Source: Planctomycetaceae bacterium (GTDB lineage: Bacteria; Planctomycetota; Planctomycetia; Pirellulales; Pirellulaceae). Taken from it: DNA of 64,000 bases. The DNA lies in contig SYJV01000533.1 in NCBI GenBank assembly GCA_005798335.1, positions 1-64,000 on the forward strand, read 5' to 3'. Both the position numbers and the translations under genes were made by a program. Below the pieces are notes generated by a model. It did not search any database and had not been told where the DNA came from. It saw nothing but the letters and a program-made list of their open reading frames with translations. Positions 1 through 10,103 of the stretch are shown here, one piece after another (positions within the stretch are counted from its first letter, which is position 1; the number at the start of each line of letters is the position of its first letter).

Positions 1-115
1 CAGGCGTATGTCAATCCAGGCTCTCACTCGCTTGCGCTTCGGGCTTGTACTGGTATATTCCCATCTGCCGCTCGCCTAAAAACCCGATGGGTTAGCGAGT
101 GTGGCCGATATCGGA
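1..115. repeat. Dispersed palindromic repeat (partial, at window edge): 'cactcgcttgcgcttcgggcttgta..ggtatattcccatctgccgctcgcc..gcgagtg'
   Basis: Shares 'CACTCGCTTGCGCTTCGGGCTTGT' and 'ATTCCCATCTGC(C/T)GCTCGCC' with sequence near 53.9-54.15 kb; related core at 9377-9446. Confidence 0.6.
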
Positions 116-185
116 ACGTGAGCCGATGCATTCACAAGGCTTGCCGGTTTCAAAACGTGAAACTTAATCGACGGAGATTCGTACC

Positions 186-1673
186 ATGACTCAGTTACTG
201 AATCAAATTCACACAGTTCGGGCTCGCCAACAACGAGAGTGGGTCTGGTCGTGTTTGTCGTGGGTCATGGTTGTCGGCGGAGCGGTTTCGTGCGCAGTGG
301 GACTGGCCAGGTTGGCGATGCCCGGTTCGTTTAGCTGGACTTGGATCGTGGCCCCAGTGATTTTGGGAGCTGGTGCCGGGGTCGTCTACTCGTTTGCAAC
401 TAAGCGTTCGAAGAGGCAAGCGGCCTTTGCCATCGATCAAGTTTGCAAACTGAAAGATCGTACGCAGACGGCACTCCAATTCATTCAAGCGGCTGACGTT
501 GATCCGCTGCGACGTTTGCAAGTCGAAGATGCCGAACGCCATGCCGCAGCGATAAACCCGAAACAAGTTGTGCCGATTCGCCGACCGCGGTTGTGGGCAC
601 TGGCGATTTCACTGACCGCGGCGGCTGCTGCATTGATATTTCTATCGAATCCTGCCAAGGAAGTTCAAGCATCTCAGCAAACCAACGCTGTCGTCGAAAT
701 GCAAGCCGATCGCATCGACGAGGAATTGAAAGAACTGGAACAACTGTTAGCGGAGGAAAAGACACCGGAGTTGGAACAGGTCGTCGAGGAACTCAAGCTA
801 CTGGCTGAACAATTGAAGCAACCCGATGTCGATCCAAAAGAAGCATTGGCTAAGTTGTCGCAAGCGGAAGCGACGCTGCAACAGATTCAAAAGCAATTGA
901 GTGACACTCAGGCCGCAGCCGAATTGCAAGAAGTCGGTAAGGCACTATCGCTCTCCGAAGCCATGGCAGCCGCTGGCCAGGCCTTGTCGAAAGGCGAACT
1001 GCAAAAAGCTGCCGAGCAATTGGAGAAACTCGAGATGCCCGAATTGGATCGCCAAACCGAAAAGGCGATTACTGAAAAGCTCGCCAATTTGAATCAGGGC
1101 AATCAGGACGGTGCTCCCAAAACGAAGTCGCAAGAGTCGGCCGCTCAAGTCAGCGAAGGATTGTCCCAAGGCAACCGCGGGAAGTTCAGCGACGGCATGA
1201 AAGGGTTGGCTAGCGAAGCTCGTAAACAAGGAAACCGTAAGAAGCTCTCCGATTTGCTAAGAAAGCAATGCCAATGCTTGAGCGAGTGCAAGAGTCAGTG
1301 CGAAGGTGAATGTCGCAATCAAGCTGAATCTATCAAGAAAGGCGGGACAAAGGCAGGCACCGCAGCCAGCGGTAATCAGCCGGGAGAAAAAACGTCCAAG
1401 TTTAATGCTAAGCCAAAGATGGATATTAAGGGTCAAGAGTCGAATTCGGGCGAATCCGAAGTGGAAACTGAAACTGGTAACGAGCAACAGCAGGAGGCCG
1501 TCCGCGCTTATCGCGAAAAGGCTGGGCAGTACGAAGCCCTCAACGAATCGGTGCTCGAACTAGAGTCCATCCCCTTGGGGCATCGGCAGACGATTCGAAA
1601 GTACTTCCAAATGATCCGCCCGAGCGATTCCGAAACCGACGCCGTCAACACATCCACGAAGGAATCGAAATAG
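186..1673 (+). CDS. Hypothetical membrane protein, two N-terminal TM segments, long coiled coil and Cys cluster
   Basis: 495-aa ORF; hydrophobic segments near the N-terminus, heptad-like EELKELEQLL region, CQCLSECKSQCEGEC motif. Confidence 0.75.
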   Translation: MTQLLNQIHTVRARQQREWVWSCLSWVMVVGGAVSCAVGLARLAMPGSFSWTWIVAPVILGAGAGVVYSFATKRSKRQAAFAIDQVCKLKDRTQTALQFIQAADVDPLRRLQVEDAERHAAAINPKQVVPIRRPRLWALAISLTAAAAALIFLSNPAKEVQASQQTNAVVEMQADRIDEELKELEQLLAEEKTPELEQVVEELKLLAEQLKQPDVDPKEALAKLSQAEATLQQIQKQLSDTQAAAELQEVGKALSLSEAMAAAGQALSKGELQKAAEQLEKLEMPELDRQTEKAITEKLANLNQGNQDGAPKTKSQESAAQVSEGLSQGNRGKFSDGMKGLASEARKQGNRKKLSDLLRKQCQCLSECKSQCEGECRNQAESIKKGGTKAGTAASGNQPGEKTSKFNAKPKMDIKGQESNSGESEVETETGNEQQQEAVRAYREKAGQYEALNESVLELESIPLGHRQTIRKYFQMIRPSDSETDAVNTSTKESK

Positions 1674-1714
1674 GCGACGAGTGCTTACCGTGGGATAAAA
1701 AAGGCGCTTACCAA

Positions 1715-2266
1715 GTGTCCGAGCCATTCCCGACAGAGATCCTGCTCAAGGCTTCGCGATTTCAAATCGAGAGAGTATCTAGGGTATTGCGCGATGGAAC
1801 GGTTTTTTCCCGTGAAATCGTGCGCCACCCAGGGGCTGTTGTTATCTTGCCGATACTGCAGGATGGACGCATTTGCTTGATTAAGAACTTCCGTATTACA
1901 GTCAATCGAGAGTTATTGGAATTGCCCGCTGGGACACTTGAGCCGGGCGAACCGCCGATCGAAACTGCTGGCCGTGAATTAATCGAAGAGACCGGGTATC
2001 GCGCCGGGAAAATTGTTCCCTTGTGCGAGTTCTTTATGTCGCCGGGAATTCTTGACGAGCACATGTATGCATTTGTGGCGACTGACCTAGTTGCCGGTGA
2101 CCCCGCGCGAGAAAAAGGCGAGGAAATTGCGAACCACTTGGTTGCTATGGTCGAACTGGATCGACTCATGCGCGATGGATACATTCAAGATTCAAAGTCC
2201 CTTTCGGTAATCTTGTATTACCTTAGGTTCGGGCCGCCGTGTAAAACTGGCACGATGAAAATCTGA
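1715..2266 (+). CDS. NUDIX hydrolase, ADP-ribose pyrophosphatase-like
   Basis: Nudix box GRELIEETGYRAGKIVPLCEFFMSPGILDE; GTG start. Confidence 0.88.
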   Translation: MSEPFPTEILLKASRFQIERVSRVLRDGTVFSREIVRHPGAVVILPILQDGRICLIKNFRITVNRELLELPAGTLEPGEPPIETAGRELIEETGYRAGKIVPLCEFFMSPGILDEHMYAFVATDLVAGDPAREKGEEIANHLVAMVELDRLMRDGYIQDSKSLSVILYYLRFGPPCKTGTMKI

Positions 2267-2331
2267 TCGCAGAAATGCAATGCGAACGGTCCACCCAGCT
2301 CTTTCTTAACCATTAACCAGAAAAAACTCAT

Positions 2332-2829
2332 ATGCGCAGCAAATTTCTTGCGATCGCAAACGTGGCGCTAATGATGATCACGTCGACACTTCTGGCGGAA
2401 GTGCATGACGAGAGAGAATTCCGCTTGTACCCCGCCGATACTACCGAGTGGAAAGCAGGCCCGCCGTCACTGCCGCCTGGCGCGAGGATTGCCGTGTTAG
2501 AAGGCGATCCTGGCAAGGAGGGACCGTTTGTGTTTAGAGTGAAGGTGCCAGATGGCTACCGCATCCCACCTCACACTCATCCCAAAACAGAACGAGTCAC
2601 AGTAATCTCAGGAATTTTCAATATCGGCATGGGAGAGAAGTTTGACGCTACACTCACTCAGCCGATGCCCGCTGGGACATACGGTTACTGGGAAACTGGC
2701 ATGAAACACTTTGTATGGACCAAAGGGGAGACGGTCGTGCAGTTCCATGGAATTGGGCCATGGAAAATTGAATACGTGAACCCAGACGACGATCCACGGA
2801 ATAAAAATACAAGAAAGAATTCGCAGTAA
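2332..2829 (+). CDS. Secreted cupin-domain protein
   Basis: Signal-peptide-like N-terminus, PPHTHPKTERVTVISG cupin motif. Confidence 0.8.
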   Translation: MRSKFLAIANVALMMITSTLLAEVHDEREFRLYPADTTEWKAGPPSLPPGARIAVLEGDPGKEGPFVFRVKVPDGYRIPPHTHPKTERVTVISGIFNIGMGEKFDATLTQPMPAGTYGYWETGMKHFVWTKGETVVQFHGIGPWKIEYVNPDDDPRNKNTRKNSQ

Positions 2830-2906
2830 TCGGACTCGACAGTAGTGCGACTGACCAAAAAATGAGTACGAGATTGGTCTAGGCACAGCCGATGCCACAT
2901 AAAGAG

Positions 2907-2978
2907 CTGAGGCGCAGGGACTTGAACCCCAACTAACGGAGCCAGAATCCGTTGTGCTGCCAATTACACCACGCCTCA
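2907..2978 (-). tRNA. tRNA-Gln(CTG)
   Basis: Reverse complement folds as cloverleaf: 7-bp acceptor TGAGGCG/CGCCTCA, anticodon stem ACGGA-TTCTGGC-TCCGT, T-loop GGTTCAAGTCC. Confidence 0.93.
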
Positions 2979-3243
2979 AATTTCGTCGCGCCGCCGAAAA
3001 TTTTCGGGGACGGAATGTATGCAGGTTAGAATACGTTGCGCCATTGGTCAAGCCCCGGCGCCACGATTCCCTAATACGCAAAATTCGCATTTTGATGCAG
3101 AACGGAATATTCGATTAGATATCCCATTTAATAAATTCTAAAGCAGCTTCGCCAGAGATTTTCGGAATTGCGCGCAGCGGCACTATAATTTATAGTCGGG
3201 TCCAATGGGCTCCAAGAAAGTGAGCCGTTGGCACTAACCGGCA

Positions 3244-4611
3244 CTAACCTCGGGAGCCAAAGTTACTGTGCCCAGACGAATCTTCCGCGCAGACTCCCAA
3301 AACAGCGCAAAGTTCTTTGTAGGCGAAGGCAATTTGGTCAAGGCAATCTTGGCTGGTGAAATCGTTCAAACTAATGGAAATGGGATAGCATCGCTGGATG
3401 ACATCGCGCAACTTGTCGGCCAAGTGTTCGTTCAACCTGAGTCGAGCCGGCATTTGAGACAGCGTTCGACTATCAGCCGGAATTCTCAATCGCAAGCAAG
3501 CTGGGCCGCCACCGCCCGACATGCTCTGGTCTAACGCGACGAACTTCGTTTCGGCAATTGGTATATTAGGATCGCTCACGAACGATTCGATTAAGCACCG
3601 CGCATTGGTAATCGACTGGCATTGAGATGGGCAGATCATTACGCTCTCGTTTGGATTCGATGTAACGGGCGAAACGATTTGGCTGTTGAAGACGTAGGAC
3701 TTCACTGCGTCTGACAATGACAACTCGCTGTCGCTGACAACGCGTCGAATCAAGAGATGACCGGTATGTTGCTCAAACGCGGTCTCCAGTCGCTGCAGCT
3801 CTGCATCGCTGTCGATGTAAGCTCGTTCGTGGTGAATTAGCAGATCCTTGTGACTGGTGGCGATCACATCGTTATGAAATACACCAGCGTCAATCGCGTC
3901 GGGATGTTGCTGCAGGAAAAACGTCGTGGTCGATTTCAGCCGATGTCTTCGGGCGATCGCATGGCAGGCGGCCAGCGATTGCCGCGCGGCAAATCGATGG
4001 GATGAGCGAGCACTGCCTCGCTCGCCATATACGAAAACATTAAATCCAATCTCCAAATTGAAATCCGACAACCGCATATGATTTGCGGCGCCTTCGTCGC
4101 GCAGAGGCACAATCGCCGGCAGAGGATCGTGAACGGTATGAAATTTGGGAATGGAAAAAAGTTCTCGAAACTGCCTGGCCCGATCGAAACACTCGGTCGC
4201 ACGATGCCTACTGCTGATCAAGTTCGCTGGAGTAAAGTGGTAACATCCGTCTGTGCTGTCGACCGCAGGAGTTACTGTGGCCGAATTCGCAGCCCACATG
4301 AATGCGCTGCTAAACGCACTGGACAAAGCCTGTGTGTCGATTTGTGCGGCTTGGGCAAATTGTTGGCGTGACGATCCCTCGAATCCAAGTTGTGAAAAGA
4401 TCCGCTCGTCCGGCCGAACCAGCGGCGGGAGAACAAATTGAGGTAAACCTAATTTGGCCACGAGGTTGGCTTTTTCTACACCTTCCAAAGCCGCAGCGCG
4501 AGGATTGGCTGGCCGAAATCGATGTTCGAGCGAAGCAATATTTCCAACTCCCAAGCCACCGAAGTGATGCGATGGGCCGACCAACGCATCGATGTTTACT
4601 TCCACGAGCAT
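3244..4611 (-). CDS. astB: N-succinylarginine dihydrolase
   Basis: VNIDALVGPSHHFGGLGVGNIAS N-terminus and overall AstB-like sequence; overlaps astD. Confidence 0.92.
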   Translation of the reverse strand: MLVEVNIDALVGPSHHFGGLGVGNIASLEHRFRPANPRAAALEGVEKANLVAKLGLPQFVLPPLVRPDERIFSQLGFEGSSRQQFAQAAQIDTQALSSAFSSAFMWAANSATVTPAVDSTDGCYHFTPANLISSRHRATECFDRARQFRELFSIPKFHTVHDPLPAIVPLRDEGAANHMRLSDFNLEIGFNVFVYGERGSARSSHRFAARQSLAACHAIARRHRLKSTTTFFLQQHPDAIDAGVFHNDVIATSHKDLLIHHERAYIDSDAELQRLETAFEQHTGHLLIRRVVSDSELSLSDAVKSYVFNSQIVSPVTSNPNESVMICPSQCQSITNARCLIESFVSDPNIPIAETKFVALDQSMSGGGGPACLRLRIPADSRTLSQMPARLRLNEHLADKLRDVIQRCYPISISLNDFTSQDCLDQIAFAYKELCAVLGVCAEDSSGHSNFGSRG

Positions 4612-6101
4612 GCTTGGCCAACCTCGTCCAGTCCAGGCATCAATTTACGAGCTTCGCTGAGTTCATGGCTTTCCAGCGAAGCTACCGGATAACTGCAATA
4701 ATCAGCCGCAAAGAACCCGCTTGGTTGATGATTGCCACTGGCTCCGATGCCGCCAAACGGCAATCGTCCGCTGGCTCCCGTGGATTGACGATTCCAATTC
4801 GCGACTCCCGCGCGAACCCGATGAAGAAAGTAGTGAAAATCGTCGACCCTTTCGGTGATCAGTCCCACTGCTAAGCCATATTCAGTTCGATTGGCCAGCT
4901 CGATTGCGTCGTCAAATGTCCTGGCCCGCTGGATCGAAAGCAATGGGCCGAAATGCTCGTCGTCCTCAAGTGGCAGGCCTGTAACATCGATCAGCCCTGG
5001 GCTCAGAAGTGAACTGTGAGAGGATAACAGCTCCATGTTGAGCACGACGCTGGCACCTGCCTGCCGCAGCTTTTCTTGGGCTGCAAGCATGCGTTCGGCT
5101 TGCTGCTGTCGGATAACTGGCCCCATGAATGGCTGTGGGTGGTCCAGTGGATATCCAACGCGGATCTTGCCCACCAGTTCCTTCAATCGCAAGATAAATC
5201 GGTCGGGCTGTGCCTGTTCTGTGAGAATCAACCTTCGAGCGCAAGTGCAGCGTTGACCGGACGTGATAAACGCCGAATGAATCACTGTGATGATAGCCAG
5301 ATCTAGATCTTGTAGTTTGTGCACAACCAGCGGATTATTGCCACCCATTTCAAGCGCCAGAACTTTATGCGGCTTGCCGGCAAATGCGCGATGCAAACTT
5401 TCACCTGCCCGACGGCTGCCAGTAAACAGTACACCTGCGACGCGATCGTCAGCAACCGCTGCTTGTGCAATACTCGCGTCACCGTGCACGAGATTGATGA
5501 CTCCATCGGGAAGGTTGGCACGCTGCCAAGCCTGCACCAGCCATTGTCCAACTCCTGGCGTTAGCTCGCTGGGTTTAAACACAATTGTATTGCCTGCCAA
5601 AATCGCTGGTACTATGTGGCTGCCAGGCAAATGAGCGGGCAAATTAAATGGACCCAAGACCAACATAATTCCGTGCGGGCGAAAACGAGTCACTGCCAAG
5701 TAATCGCCTTGCTGCTCAGTAGTTGTCCAACGTCGTGCGAGCAATGCGTCGATCGAGTTGTTAATTTTCCCAATCACTGTTCCAACTTCGAGATCGGCTT
5801 CCCAAAGTGGCTTGCCAGTTTCGCGAGCGATCAGAGCCGTCAACTCTTCGCGGCGCCCCGTCACCACTTCTGCAAAATTGCGACAGACATTCATGCGATC
5901 CTGGAGCGCAGTCTCACACCATTTCGGAAAAGCATCTTGCGCGGCACTGATCGCTTGTTGCACTTGCGAAGAACTGGCGAATCGTCCCGTCCAGACTTGC
6001 CGATCGTCGGCGAAGCTAGTACTTGCCCAATCAGAGCCATCGCCGGGCAACCAACAACTGCCAATCTTCTGCAGACCTGGGACGGGATCGGCGGGGATCA
6101 T
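4596..6101 (-). CDS. astD: N-succinylglutamate 5-semialdehyde dehydrogenase
   Basis: Aldehyde dehydrogenase motifs LALEMGGNNP and SGQRCTCARR; in operon with astA and astB. Confidence 0.92.
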   Translation of the reverse strand: MIPADPVPGLQKIGSCWLPGDGSDWASTSFADDRQVWTGRFASSSQVQQAISAAQDAFPKWCETALQDRMNVCRNFAEVVTGRREELTALIARETGKPLWEADLEVGTVIGKINNSIDALLARRWTTTEQQGDYLAVTRFRPHGIMLVLGPFNLPAHLPGSHIVPAILAGNTIVFKPSELTPGVGQWLVQAWQRANLPDGVINLVHGDASIAQAAVADDRVAGVLFTGSRRAGESLHRAFAGKPHKVLALEMGGNNPLVVHKLQDLDLAIITVIHSAFITSGQRCTCARRLILTEQAQPDRFILRLKELVGKIRVGYPLDHPQPFMGPVIRQQQAERMLAAQEKLRQAGASVVLNMELLSSHSSLLSPGLIDVTGLPLEDDEHFGPLLSIQRARTFDDAIELANRTEYGLAVGLITERVDDFHYFLHRVRAGVANWNRQSTGASGRLPFGGIGASGNHQPSGFFAADYCSYPVASLESHELSEARKLMPGLDEVGQACSWK

Positions 6102-7141
6102 GTGCTAACCTCGTTGGTAGTGCGAGATTGTGGATGCTGCGGCAGTAAGGTCAGGGTTTGTCCAACCGACAATTCGAGTGCGGCTGCAGTCTCCGACGTA
6201 ATTCGCACTCCGCCGGAAACTGCTTGAACGTGTGCCACGGTAGCACGAAATCCGCTATGGCAGTTCGCGGCAATGATCGGCGACGGCGAATCCACGTCAG
6301 CGAGTTCCACGAGCGTCGCTTGACGAGTACGCTTAACTGCGTCTATCGAATCGCGTCGGCAACGGACCACCGGGCCGCCGTCGAAGATGTCGATCATATC
6401 GCTGATCGAAAACCCCTCGGCGGTCAGCATCGCTAGCGCGGGCCTTGTTTGTGGATGCACTTGGCTGAGCACTTCCTGACCGGATTGCGGCAACAGACAA
6501 GTGTAAATGGGATGGCGCGGCATCAAGTCTTCGATAAATCGCTTGTCGACCGTCGATAGGCTGTCCGCTTGCGGAAACTCCATACGAAAAAAGTGTCGGC
6601 CGATTGCATCCCAAAATGGGCATGAGCCGTTTTCATTCACGACCCCACGCATTTCTGCGATCACCTCCGCCGCGAATCGTTTAGGGTGGCGAGCCATGAA
6701 CATAAACCGAGATAGACTCAGCAGGCGACCTCGTCCTTCGCCGCGAAATTCCGGCAGTAAAAACAAGCTGCCAATCTCCGTGGGACCATCGTGAATTTTT
6801 ACCAATTGCAAGGATTCGATGCGGTGAGTTATCCCCAGCAATTCTGAAGCTTGTGTTTCGACCACACGTCGGTAACTGTAGAACGGTTCATAGCCACCAG
6901 TCTTGGAGAAGATGCACGAGGTACCGACCAGCTTGCGCGATTCTAAGTCCTCCATCACAAAAACATAGAGATCGCCCGCCGCTTTCTCTGTCTTGCGAGT
7001 AAAAGCAAAATGCGACAACTCCACGCGTTCGGTCAATTGATCCTTGGAGATTTGTAGCGTCGTCAAGCCGTACGTCGCTTGCTCGATCAAGCCCCAGAGT
7101 TGGTCGATGTCGTCCAGGCGAACTGCTCGCAAGATTACCAC
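6098..7141 (-). CDS. astA: Arginine N-succinyltransferase
   Basis: VILRAVRLDDIDQLWGLIEQATYGLTTLQ; LLPEFRGEGRGRLLSLSRFMFMA; 4-bp overlap with astD. Confidence 0.92.
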   Translation of the reverse strand: MVILRAVRLDDIDQLWGLIEQATYGLTTLQISKDQLTERVELSHFAFTRKTEKAAGDLYVFVMEDLESRKLVGTSCIFSKTGGYEPFYSYRRVVETQASELLGITHRIESLQLVKIHDGPTEIGSLFLLPEFRGEGRGRLLSLSRFMFMARHPKRFAAEVIAEMRGVVNENGSCPFWDAIGRHFFRMEFPQADSLSTVDKRFIEDLMPRHPIYTCLLPQSGQEVLSQVHPQTRPALAMLTAEGFSISDMIDIFDGGPVVRCRRDSIDAVKRTRQATLVELADVDSPSPIIAANCHSGFRATVAHVQAVSGGVRITSETAAALELSVGQTLTLLPQHPQSRTTNEVST

Positions 7142-7174
7142 AGCAGATCTCCGCTCCCAAGCACACTGCGTCGT

Positions 7175-8584
7175 CTAGAATCTGTTCAGTACATCGTCGA
7201 GAATTGCGCAGGCCATTCGAATGTTGTCGTCGGTAGTGACACCAGGAGGTGGCAGGAAGCGAATTCTCGTTGGGTCGTGCCCTGCCACAAACCCCATTAG
7301 CCCGGCAGCATACATCATATGCACCATTCGCGTCGCGTGCTCGGAGGAACCATCACCTGGAGTGAACGCGATCATCATTCCCAGACCGTATGGACCCTGG
7401 ATTTTTCCAGAATGCTTGCGCGACAGTTGTTCCAAGCCATCGGCGAACACTTGATGACGCTGCATATTTCGGCCATTGGGGCCAAAGCAACCCGCACTTT
7501 CAAGTTGATCGAGGACGGCCGCCGAAGCTGCCACAGAGCTGCTGGCTGCGGTGAACGTCTGGCTGAGCACCGGTCCCTTGGGTTTCAATGATTCTCGATA
7601 AAGCGTTCCACATAACTGTGTGATTTTGCCAAAGGAAACGATATCTGCCACGTCGTTCAAACCAAAATGCTGGAACGCAAACGGTTGGCTCAAACGTGAA
7701 AAAGTTTGAATTTCGTCGAATACCACTAACAGCCCGTCTCGCTTGGCTCGGTCGATGAGCCTGCCAAAAAAATCAGTCGTTCCGGGATAATAGCCACCTT
7801 CGCCTGAAACCAACTCTAACCACAGCGCTGCGTGTTGACCGGGGTATCGGTTTAACAACTTGTCCAGTTCGCCCACAGCTCGCTGTTGGCTGGCATGCGA
7901 ATAGGTCGCGTCACCATTGGGTAGGTAATCGACTGCTAACGTCGTGGGCAGTCCGGCGCGATATTGTGGTCGATCGGTAAGTTGAGCTGTCGCCAGCGTG
8001 CGGCCAGCAAAACAGTTATCGAGCGCAATGATGCGATGTGCTGGAAAACGATTGTGAAAGGCGATCTTCAGCCCATTCTCGTTCGCCATGGCACCGCTGG
8101 TGGATAGCAAGCAGTGGCCGAGCTGGGCGCCGAATCGATTCGCCAACGCCAACATGCGCTCGCAAACCACAATCGAAGGCGGATGCTGCTGCAGGTTTCC
8201 TTGCATGATCGTGTCTTCCAGCGCAGCACGAACGCTGGACTTCAACAGACTTGGATGGCTATGGCCAAGACCATGCACGCCAATACCACAAATGAAATCC
8301 AATTTGATGCTGCCGTCCGCCAACTCGACTAGCGCACCGCGCCCCAATCCACTGGCCAAGTAAGGAAAATAAGGCGCTCCGCCGCGAGCTTTTCCCAGTC
8401 GGTCGATCAACTGTTGGTAATGCTGAACTAACTGAGGCTGTGCGGTGCGCGGCACAGTGATGTTGCCTTGGGCATCGCTCAGAGCCGCCAGCAATAGTTG
8501 CATAGCTTGTTCGACTCGAGGGTCCGCTCGAAATCTCTCCGCCAGCAAACTCTCTGCATGATCTGAAGGATTCACGAACTCCAT
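7175..8584 (-). CDS. Class III PLP aminotransferase, lysine epsilon-aminotransferase-like; possible AstC replacement
   Basis: VVFDEIQTFSR and DIVSFGKITQLCGTLY PLP-lysine region; immediately upstream of astA on the same strand. Confidence 0.88.
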   Translation of the reverse strand: MEFVNPSDHAESLLAERFRADPRVEQAMQLLLAALSDAQGNITVPRTAQPQLVQHYQQLIDRLGKARGGAPYFPYLASGLGRGALVELADGSIKLDFICGIGVHGLGHSHPSLLKSSVRAALEDTIMQGNLQQHPPSIVVCERMLALANRFGAQLGHCLLSTSGAMANENGLKIAFHNRFPAHRIIALDNCFAGRTLATAQLTDRPQYRAGLPTTLAVDYLPNGDATYSHASQQRAVGELDKLLNRYPGQHAALWLELVSGEGGYYPGTTDFFGRLIDRAKRDGLLVVFDEIQTFSRLSQPFAFQHFGLNDVADIVSFGKITQLCGTLYRESLKPKGPVLSQTFTAASSSVAASAAVLDQLESAGCFGPNGRNMQRHQVFADGLEQLSRKHSGKIQGPYGLGMMIAFTPGDGSSEHATRMVHMMYAAGLMGFVAGHDPTRIRFLPPPGVTTDDNIRMACAILDDVLNRF

Positions 8585-8656
8585 TTGCTAAATGGCTCCG
8601 ATTTAAAGATGGTCAATACCTGGTAGTATCCTGCGCGGATAACGACGAGGCGAGCT

Positions 8657-9226
8657 TCATCGCCACTGAATTGTAGCGCCGGCGTCGGTCATGTGAATGT
8701 CTACGGCGGACCGAGTGGAACCAGTTCCCTGATCGCGTGGCCCGATGGCTTGAACGTTGGAGCCAATGATCGTATTTGCCCGCATTCGTTGGTCGATCAC
8801 CATTTCCCGTAATCGCTGAAGGTATTCTGGATTGACCGCGAGCACTTGATTGACCTGGTCCGCAGTCTCGCCATACGCTTCCACGCTGACTTCGTCAAAC
8901 TGGTCAACGGTGAGCTTGACGTCTAACTCGCCAGTCGCACCCGAACTGCGAAACCAATCTCGCAAGCGAATCAAAAACGCATCGAGCGATTCATTTTGAC
9001 GTGCGTTAGTGTCGGGCTTCTGCGTCGGTTGATGAGCGGCGGGACGTTTGGTGGTTAATGAGCGTAGTGCATCGACGAATCCCTCGCCGATGGGCTGTGC
9101 CACGTCGGTTGCGCTCTGTACGAGTTTGTTCGCAATTGGTGTTAGGGATGCCAGAAGCGCTGGAGACAGTTGCATTCGAAGGCTACTCGTCACATTTTGA
9201 CAACCAGATCGCAGTAGTTGTGCCAT
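8657..9226 (-). CDS. Hypothetical protein
   Basis: 189-aa ORF, same strand as the ast operon, ATG start, no recognised domain. Confidence 0.55.
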   Translation of the reverse strand: MAQLLRSGCQNVTSSLRMQLSPALLASLTPIANKLVQSATDVAQPIGEGFVDALRSLTTKRPAAHQPTQKPDTNARQNESLDAFLIRLRDWFRSSGATGELDVKLTVDQFDEVSVEAYGETADQVNQVLAVNPEYLQRLREMVIDQRMRANTIIGSNVQAIGPRDQGTGSTRSAVDIHMTDAGATIQWR

Positions 9227-9376
9227 TCAATTTTATCGGTACATTTTGACTGGCTTGTCCAGCCAATTTGACTGGTAAACAATGAATCCTGGTACCTGCG
9301 ATTGCAGGAACACTGGAAACCTGGAGAATTTAGTACCGATTCAATTCAATAGGGCGAGCGTTAGACCGGTTTTTCC

Positions 9377-9446
9377 AATACAAGCCCGACGCGCATGCGA
9401 TTGCGTCGATCCCGCCATGCACTCGCTTGCGCGTCGGGCTCGTATT
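9377..9446. repeat. Palindromic dispersed repeat AATACAAGCCCGACGCGC...GCGCGTCGGGCTCGTATT
   Basis: About 28-nt arms with about 25/28 complementarity; core related to 1-115 and 53892-53955. Confidence 0.7.
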
Positions 9447-9512
9447 CGGACATAGTTGAACTTGGACGGCTATGGCATCGATTTTTGATCAAAAGAGAGG
9501 GATTTGTATAGC

Positions 9513-10103
9513 ATGACGACCTCGAAACTACGTTTGCTTGTAATTGTCTATTTCAGTTTGGTAGTTTTGCTGCGGTTTGTTCCGCACGCATCGAACATGG
9601 CGGGATTTTGTGCACTAGCGTTGTTTGCTGGTTGTTACCTGAACGCCTGGCAAGGCATGATCGTCGGCTTTGGGGCAGTCGCAATCAGCGACATGATTGG
9701 CCAGTGGATGCAGATTCCGGGAATGGGGTTTTATACTCGAGAAACAATGTTGGCTGTTTACTTGGGCACCGCGCTGCCGGGCGTGCTGGGATGGTTGTTG
9801 AGCAAAATGGACTGGCGATTTGCCGCAATATCGGGTTCGCTTCTCTCTACACTAGCCTTTTTCGTGGTCACCAATTTTGCGTCCTGGCTTGACCCACTGA
9901 TGAGTTACCCGCCGACTTTGGCTGGCCTAGTTCAATGCTATTTTGCTGCGATTCCATTTATGGGAGGCACATTGGCCGGCACGATGGCGTTTTCGTTAGC
10001 TTTTTTTGCCACCCATCATTGGCTGGAGAGTAGAGCAATTGCACTCAATTGCTCACAACTTGCCCCGAATTGCTCGGAACGAAGAGAGAATAAAAACGAT
10101 TGA
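9513..10103 (+). CDS. DUF6580-like integral membrane protein
   Basis: Multiple TM segments; FVPHASNMAGFCALALFAGCYLNAW...SDMIGQW. Confidence 0.75.
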   Translation: MTTSKLRLLVIVYFSLVVLLRFVPHASNMAGFCALALFAGCYLNAWQGMIVGFGAVAISDMIGQWMQIPGMGFYTRETMLAVYLGTALPGVLGWLLSKMDWRFAAISGSLLSTLAFFVVTNFASWLDPLMSYPPTLAGLVQCYFAAIPFMGGTLAGTMAFSLAFFATHHWLESRAIALNCSQLAPNCSERRENKND

